A stretch of 9,301 nucleotides of DNA from CAYVBE01 sp964448935 (lineage in GTDB: Bacteria > Planctomycetota > Brocadiia > SM23-32): positions 1-9,301 of the forward strand of contig CAYVBE010000169.1 in assembly GCA_964448935.1 (NCBI GenBank), read 5' to 3'. The number at the start of each line of letters is the position of its first letter. Positions within the stretch are counted from its first letter, which is position 1. The position numbers and the translations under genes are program-made. Shown here in pieces: positions 6,829-9,301 of the stretch. Under the pieces are notes generated by a model. It did not search any database, was not told the origin of the DNA, and worked only from the letters and a program-made list of their open reading frames with translations.

Positions 6829-7692
6829 TCAGGTGGGCAGGTCTTCGCCCAGGGGGTGATTGTCTATCAGGCGCGTCTCGCCGATGCGCACGGCCAGCAC
6901 GGCCACGGCACGGTCCGTCAGCTCCTCGACCGGCTCCAGGGTCTCGCGGTCCACGATGTCGGCATAGTCCGGCCGGGCGAGAGGGCTTTCGGCGATGATA
7001 TCGCGCATGGCCTTTCGGACCTCCTCGGCACCAGTCACGCCGGAGGCGTAAAGCTTCCGCGCCCGCCGCAGTGCGCGGTAGAGGCAGAGGGCCTCCTCGC
7101 GTTGCCGTGCGTTCAGGTACTCGTTGCGCGAACTGAGGGCCAGGCCGCCCTCCTCGCGGACCGTCGGCCGCACTCGGACATCCACGGCCATGTTCAGGTC
7201 GCCCGCCATCCGCCGGATGACGACTGTCTGCTGGAAGTCCTTCTGCCCGAAGTAGGCGCGGTCGGCGGGCAGGATGTTGAACAGCTTGCACACCACCGTC
7301 AGCACGCCGCGGAAGTGCGTGGGCCGGACGGCGCCCTCCAGCACCCCGGTCAGGCCCTCCTGATCCACGTGGGTGCAGAAACCCTCGGGATACATCATCT
7401 CGTCCGTGGGGCAGAAGACCATGTCGGCGCCGTGCTCGCAGGCCACGCGGCAGTCGCGGTCCAGCCGGCGCGGATAGTCCTCCAGGTCCTCCTCGGGCGC
7501 GAACTGCGTGGGGTTGACGTAGACGCTGACGGCGGTCCGGTCGCACTCCTTGACCGAGGCATCTATCAGGCTCAGATGTCCCGCGTGCAGCGCGCCCATC
7601 GTGGGCACCAGGCCCACGGTCAGGCCCTCGCGCTGCCAGGACTGCACGAGGCGCCGCGCCTCATCCGGTTGGTGGATTCTCTGCAGGCTCAT
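6829..7692 (-). CDS. panC: Pantothenate synthetase (pantoate--beta-alanine ligase)
   Basis: PanC condenses pantoate and beta-alanine with ATP, through a pantoyl-adenylate, to give pantothenate, the precursor of coenzyme A. The 287-residue cytoplasmic protein has the usual length. The nucleotide-binding motif PTMGALHAGH lies at residues 30-39, with the HIGH-like H36-A-G-H39. VYVNPTQF follows, then YFGQKDFQQ and the KMSKS-like loop LSSRNEYL, so all catalytic elements look intact. The ATG at 7690-7692 has GGAG six bases upstream and gives a normal N-terminus (MSLQRIHQ). In-frame codons further upstream lie within mogA in another frame and show no PanC similarity. It starts 10 bases after mogA and is followed by lgt 23 bases later. 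panB and panD are not in the window, so the rest of the pathway must be elsewhere. Confidence 0.97.
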   Translation of the reverse strand: MSLQRIHQPDEARRLVQSWQREGLTVGLVPTMGALHAGHLSLIDASVKECDRTAVSVYVNPTQFAPEEDLEDYPRRLDRDCRVACEHGADMVFCPTDEMMYPEGFCTHVDQEGLTGVLEGAVRPTHFRGVLTVVCKLFNILPADRAYFGQKDFQQTVVIRRMAGDLNMAVDVRVRPTVREEGGLALSSRNEYLNARQREEALCLYRALRRARKLYASGVTGAEEVRKAMRDIIAESPLARPDYADIVDRETLEPVEELTDRAVAVLAVRIGETRLIDNHPLGEDLPT

Positions 7693-7702
7693 GTGGGCTC
7701 CG

Positions 7703-8197
7703 TCAGTCTTCATAGTCCTCGGGCACGCCCCGGACGACCTCCAGCGCGTGCGGCAGCGCCTCCAGCAGGTAGGGCACCAGCTCACACACCGCCGAGGTGC
7801 TGCCCGGCAGGTTGACGATTAGGGTTTGACCGCGCACGCCGGCCACGGCGCGCGACAGCATGGCCTTCGGCGTGGTGGAGAGACCGTGCATCAGCAGGGC
7901 CGTGCTGATGCCGGGCGCCCGGCGGTCAACCACGTCCAGGGTGGCCTCGGGTGTCACGTCACGCGGAGACAACCCCGTGCCGCCGACCGTCAGGACGAAA
8001 TCCACACCCTCGTCGCTCCAGCCGGCGAGAGCCTCGGCGATCAGGGCCCGCTCGTCGGGCACCACACGTACCTCGATCACGTCGGCGAGTTCTTCCAGGA
8101 TGTCGGCCGCCGCGCGCCCGCTGCGGTCCTCCTCACGGCCGGCGTGGATGCGGTCGCTGGTGACCAGCACCGCTGCTCTGGGTCTGCCCTCCGCCAT
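7703..8197 (-). CDS. mogA: Molybdopterin adenylyltransferase (MogA/MoaB family)
   Basis: Enzymes of this family activate molybdopterin by adenylylation with ATP, preparing it for metal insertion by MoeA. The 164-residue protein is one MoCF-biosynthesis domain. It has the TVGGTGLSPRDVTPEAT loop (70-86), D48 in VPDE at the position of MogA's catalytic aspartate, and the second substrate loop with LIVNLPGS (126-133). The length is nearer to MoaB (about 170) than to E. coli MogA (195), and MoaB in some bacteria does the same reaction, so the symbol could be moaB. I chose the ATG at 8195-8197, five bases after GAGAGG; an adjacent GTG at 8200 is only two bases from that site. It lies 9 bases after the MOSC gene and 10 before panC. 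MoeA, the next enzyme, is not in the window. Confidence 0.92.
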   Translation of the reverse strand: MAEGRPRAAVLVTSDRIHAGREEDRSGRAAADILEELADVIEVRVVPDERALIAEALAGWSDEGVDFVLTVGGTGLSPRDVTPEATLDVVDRRAPGISTALLMHGLSTTPKAMLSRAVAGVRGQTLIVNLPGSTSAVCELVPYLLEALPHALEVVRGVPEDYED

Positions 8198-8206
8198 CAC
8201 AGCCTC

Positions 8207-8653
8207 TCAGTCCTGTATCTCGATCTCTTCGCCGGCACGGACCTCTCCGCCGCGCAGCACGCGCGCGAAGATGCCCTCACGGGGCATAACGCAGTCGCCG
8301 GTGAGCCGCCGGATAACACAATCCTCATGGCACTTCTTGCCGATCTGCGTGACCTCCAGCAGGGCTTCGTCCGGGCCGCCGATGGTAAAGCGCGTTCCGA
8401 CGTGGAAATCTTCCGCCTTCAGGCCGTCCACCAGCAGGTTCTCGGCGAAATCGCCGGGCCCGATTTCCAGGTCGTCGGGCTCGATCTTCTCGGCGCTCGC
8501 CCGGCAGAGCAGGCTCACCTGGCGGCCGGTGCCGGCGTGTGCGTCGCCCTCGACCCCATGATCCTCGACCAGCCGGCCGCCCTCGACGGGGCGTTTCTGC
8601 TCGCCCTTCCGCCGGCTGATGCAGACGGCTGCGATTTTACCCTTGCTGCCCAT
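8207..8653 (-). CDS. MOSC domain-containing protein
   Basis: MOSC domains are beta-barrel modules related to the C-terminus of molybdenum-cofactor sulfurase. They are thought to bind the cofactor or carry sulfur, but the role of short single-domain members is not settled. The 148-residue protein is a stand-alone MOSC domain. It has VEDHGVEGDAHAG (29-41), RQVSLLC (44-50), the PGDFAENLLVDG segment (66-77) and IGKKCHEDC (104-112). C108, in the position of the conserved MOSC cysteine, is the best candidate functional residue, with C112 close by. The ATG at 8651-8653 has a strong GGAGGAGG site just upstream. The start overlaps the end of moaC by 17 bases, which suggests coupled translation. Position between moaC and mogA supports a part in making or handling molybdopterin. 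Confidence 0.93.
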   Translation of the reverse strand: MGSKGKIAAVCISRRKGEQKRPVEGGRLVEDHGVEGDAHAGTGRQVSLLCRASAEKIEPDDLEIGPGDFAENLLVDGLKAEDFHVGTRFTIGGPDEALLEVTQIGKKCHEDCVIRRLTGDCVMPREGIFARVLRGGEVRAGEEIEIQD

Positions 8654-9107
8654 CGTCCTCCTCCGCGCGCCATTCTCCGTGCTTCCCGCCCGACTTCTCC
8701 AGCAGCCGCGTCCCGCTGATGACCGCACCCGGATGGACGGCCTTCATCATGTCGTAGATCGTCAAGGCGGCCACGCCTGCGCCGCACAGCGCCTCCATCT
8801 CCGCCCCGGTCCGCGCGAAGCTCACCACCCGGCAGCGCACGGTTATAGTGTCGCCCTCGACCTCGAACTCCACCGTGGCGTCCGTGATCGGGATGACGTG
8901 GCAGTGGGGTATAAGGTCGGGCGTCCTCTTGACGGCCATCAGGGCGGCCGCGCGGGCCGTGGGCAGCGGATCGGCCTTGGGCAGTGCGTTTTCCGCCACC
9001 GCGCGGACGGCCTCCGGGGTGGCCCGCAGCACGCTCTGGGCCACCGCAACGCGGTGCGTCTCGGGTTTGCCGGATATGTCCGCCATTCCGGGTCTCGGCT
9101 CCGTCAC
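8637..9107 (-). CDS. moaC: Cyclic pyranopterin monophosphate synthase
   Basis: MoaC acts with the radical SAM enzyme MoaA in the first stage of molybdenum-cofactor synthesis, turning the MoaA product into cyclic pyranopterin monophosphate. The 156-residue protein matches the usual length of about 160. Key parts are DISGKPETHRVAVA (10-23), K44, KRTPDLIPHCH (60-70), and TGAEMEALCGAGVAALTIYDMMKAV (residues 100-124). E103, E105, D119, K122 and H70 align with E. coli E112, E114, D128, K131 and H77, so it should be active. I chose the GTG at 9105-9107: GGAGG lies six bases upstream, and MoaC proteins usually have a few residues before the conserved MxDIS/MVDVS segment. The ATG at 9084-9086 is an internal alternative. 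It is first in the five-gene operon; moaA is absent here, and the radical SAM gene at 4681 lacks MoaA features. Confidence 0.96.
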   Translation of the reverse strand: MTEPRPGMADISGKPETHRVAVAQSVLRATPEAVRAVAENALPKADPLPTARAAALMAVKRTPDLIPHCHVIPITDATVEFEVEGDTITVRCRVVSFARTGAEMEALCGAGVAALTIYDMMKAVHPGAVISGTRLLEKSGGKHGEWRAEEDDGQQG

Positions 9108-9149
9108 CGCTCGCCTCCGCAGGGGAATGATGGCCGCGCGTAAGCCACC

Positions 9150-9155
9150 ATTATA
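9150..9155 (-). promoter_or_regulatory. -10 box of the moaC operon promoter
   Basis: On the minus strand this is a perfect TATAAT, 42 bases before the GTG of moaC. It predicts transcription from about 9143 with a leader of some 36 bases containing the GGAGG ribosome site. No close match to TTGACA lies at 16-18 bases upstream. That region holds an inverted repeat instead, so the promoter may need an activator or be repressed. Confidence 0.55.
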
Positions 9156-9170
9156 GTGAATCCCGCCCCC

Positions 9171-9187
9171 GGACGCACACTGCGTCC
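9171..9187. promoter_or_regulatory. Perfect inverted repeat over the -35 region of the moaC operon (possible operator)
   Basis: GGACGCA (9171-9177) and TGCGTCC (9181-9187) are perfect reverse complements around a 3-base centre, CAC. With a 17-base spacer the -35 element would fall at 9173-9178, inside the left arm. It does not resemble the ModE site known from E. coli. The repeat also starts 3 bases beyond the stop of the gene entering from the right, so it might instead be an RNA hairpin ending that transcript, though no T-tract follows. Confidence 0.45.
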
Positions 9188-9190
9188 CGG

Positions 9191-9301
9191 TCATTCCCCG
9201 GGCAGGCGCGTGTCCAGCGGCTCCGGGCGGAAGAGGCGGTAGTAGCGGTCAGGGTCATTCAAAAGTCCCACGCACCGTATAGCCATTGATGTGTTCCGCC
9301 T
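9191..9301 (-). CDS. Probable 3' end of an unidentified gene running off the right edge
   Basis: The minus strand is open from the window edge to TGA at 9191-9193, giving 36 residues that end in GLLNDPDRYYRLFRPEPLDTRLPGE-like sequence. Codons in the last 20 or so mostly end in G or C, as in the neighbouring real genes. The first few do not, and another frame is open over that part up to its own TGA. A short product starting at the ATG at 9284-9286 (31 residues) or a frameshift are therefore possible. The product is not recognised. It would lie upstream of the moaC operon on the same strand. Confidence 0.35.
   Translation of the reverse strand, partial: RRNTSMAIRCVGLLNDPDRYYRLFRPEPLDTRLPGE

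Noticed and set aside
6806..7546. Extension of the lgt frame upstream through panC
   Set aside because: The extension is an out-of-frame reading of panC. Lgt similarity begins exactly at the ATG at 6805, which has its own ribosome site.
6856..7815. Long plus-strand frame opposite panC, and a similar one at 7826-8719 opposite mogA and MOSC
   Set aside because: Both are antisense shadows of well-supported minus-strand genes and show no domain or ribosome site.

Overview
This is a strongly GC-rich bacterial window with densely packed genes, good Shine-Dalgarno sites, and several GTG or TTG starts. No ribosomal or tRNA marker is present, so the lineage can only be inferred. A secreted DUF4838-type protein, a fragment of a divergent uroporphyrinogen-decarboxylase (URO-D)-like protein, rubrerythrin and a compact molybdenum-cofactor cluster would all fit a heterotrophic, probably anaerobic or microaerophilic member of Planctomycetota, Hydrogenedentota or a similar group. 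That placement is a guess. I see no CRISPR array, insertion sequence, tRNA, rRNA or phage gene, and no stretch over 300 bases lacks a gene.

Left part (1-1906): the window opens in a C-terminal fragment of a URO-D-like protein whose upstream reading frame is interrupted. A stand-alone rubrerythrin follows (401-904). It converges on a small J-domain protein (915-1250, minus strand) with only a 10-base gap. The J-domain gene is divergently arranged with a macro-domain ADP-ribose hydrolase gene (1370-1906).

Middle (1948-5997): 41 bases after the macro-domain gene begins a large exported protein with a TTG start (1948-4539). It has an N-terminal domain like that of glycosidase-associated proteins, a DUF4838 core and a C-terminal CBM9-like domain, so it probably acts on or binds polysaccharide. 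A radical SAM protein distantly like spore photoproduct lyase follows (4681-5997), apparently from its own promoter.

Right part (6008-9107, minus strand): a five-gene operon reads moaC, MOSC-domain gene, mogA, panC, lgt with junctions from a 17-base overlap to a 23-base gap. The first three genes belong to molybdopterin cofactor formation or handling. panC makes pantothenate and lgt lipidates prolipoproteins. A perfect TATAAT -10 box lies upstream of moaC, and a perfect 7-bp inverted repeat covers its -35 region. The last ~110 bases hold what looks like the 3' end of another minus-strand gene.

Overall this is mostly housekeeping and metabolic DNA. I found no convincing undescribed multi-gene system. 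The points most worth a second look are the radical SAM protein with an extra C-terminal cysteine set, the exported DUF4838/CBM9-like protein, and the putative operator in front of the molybdenum-cofactor operon.
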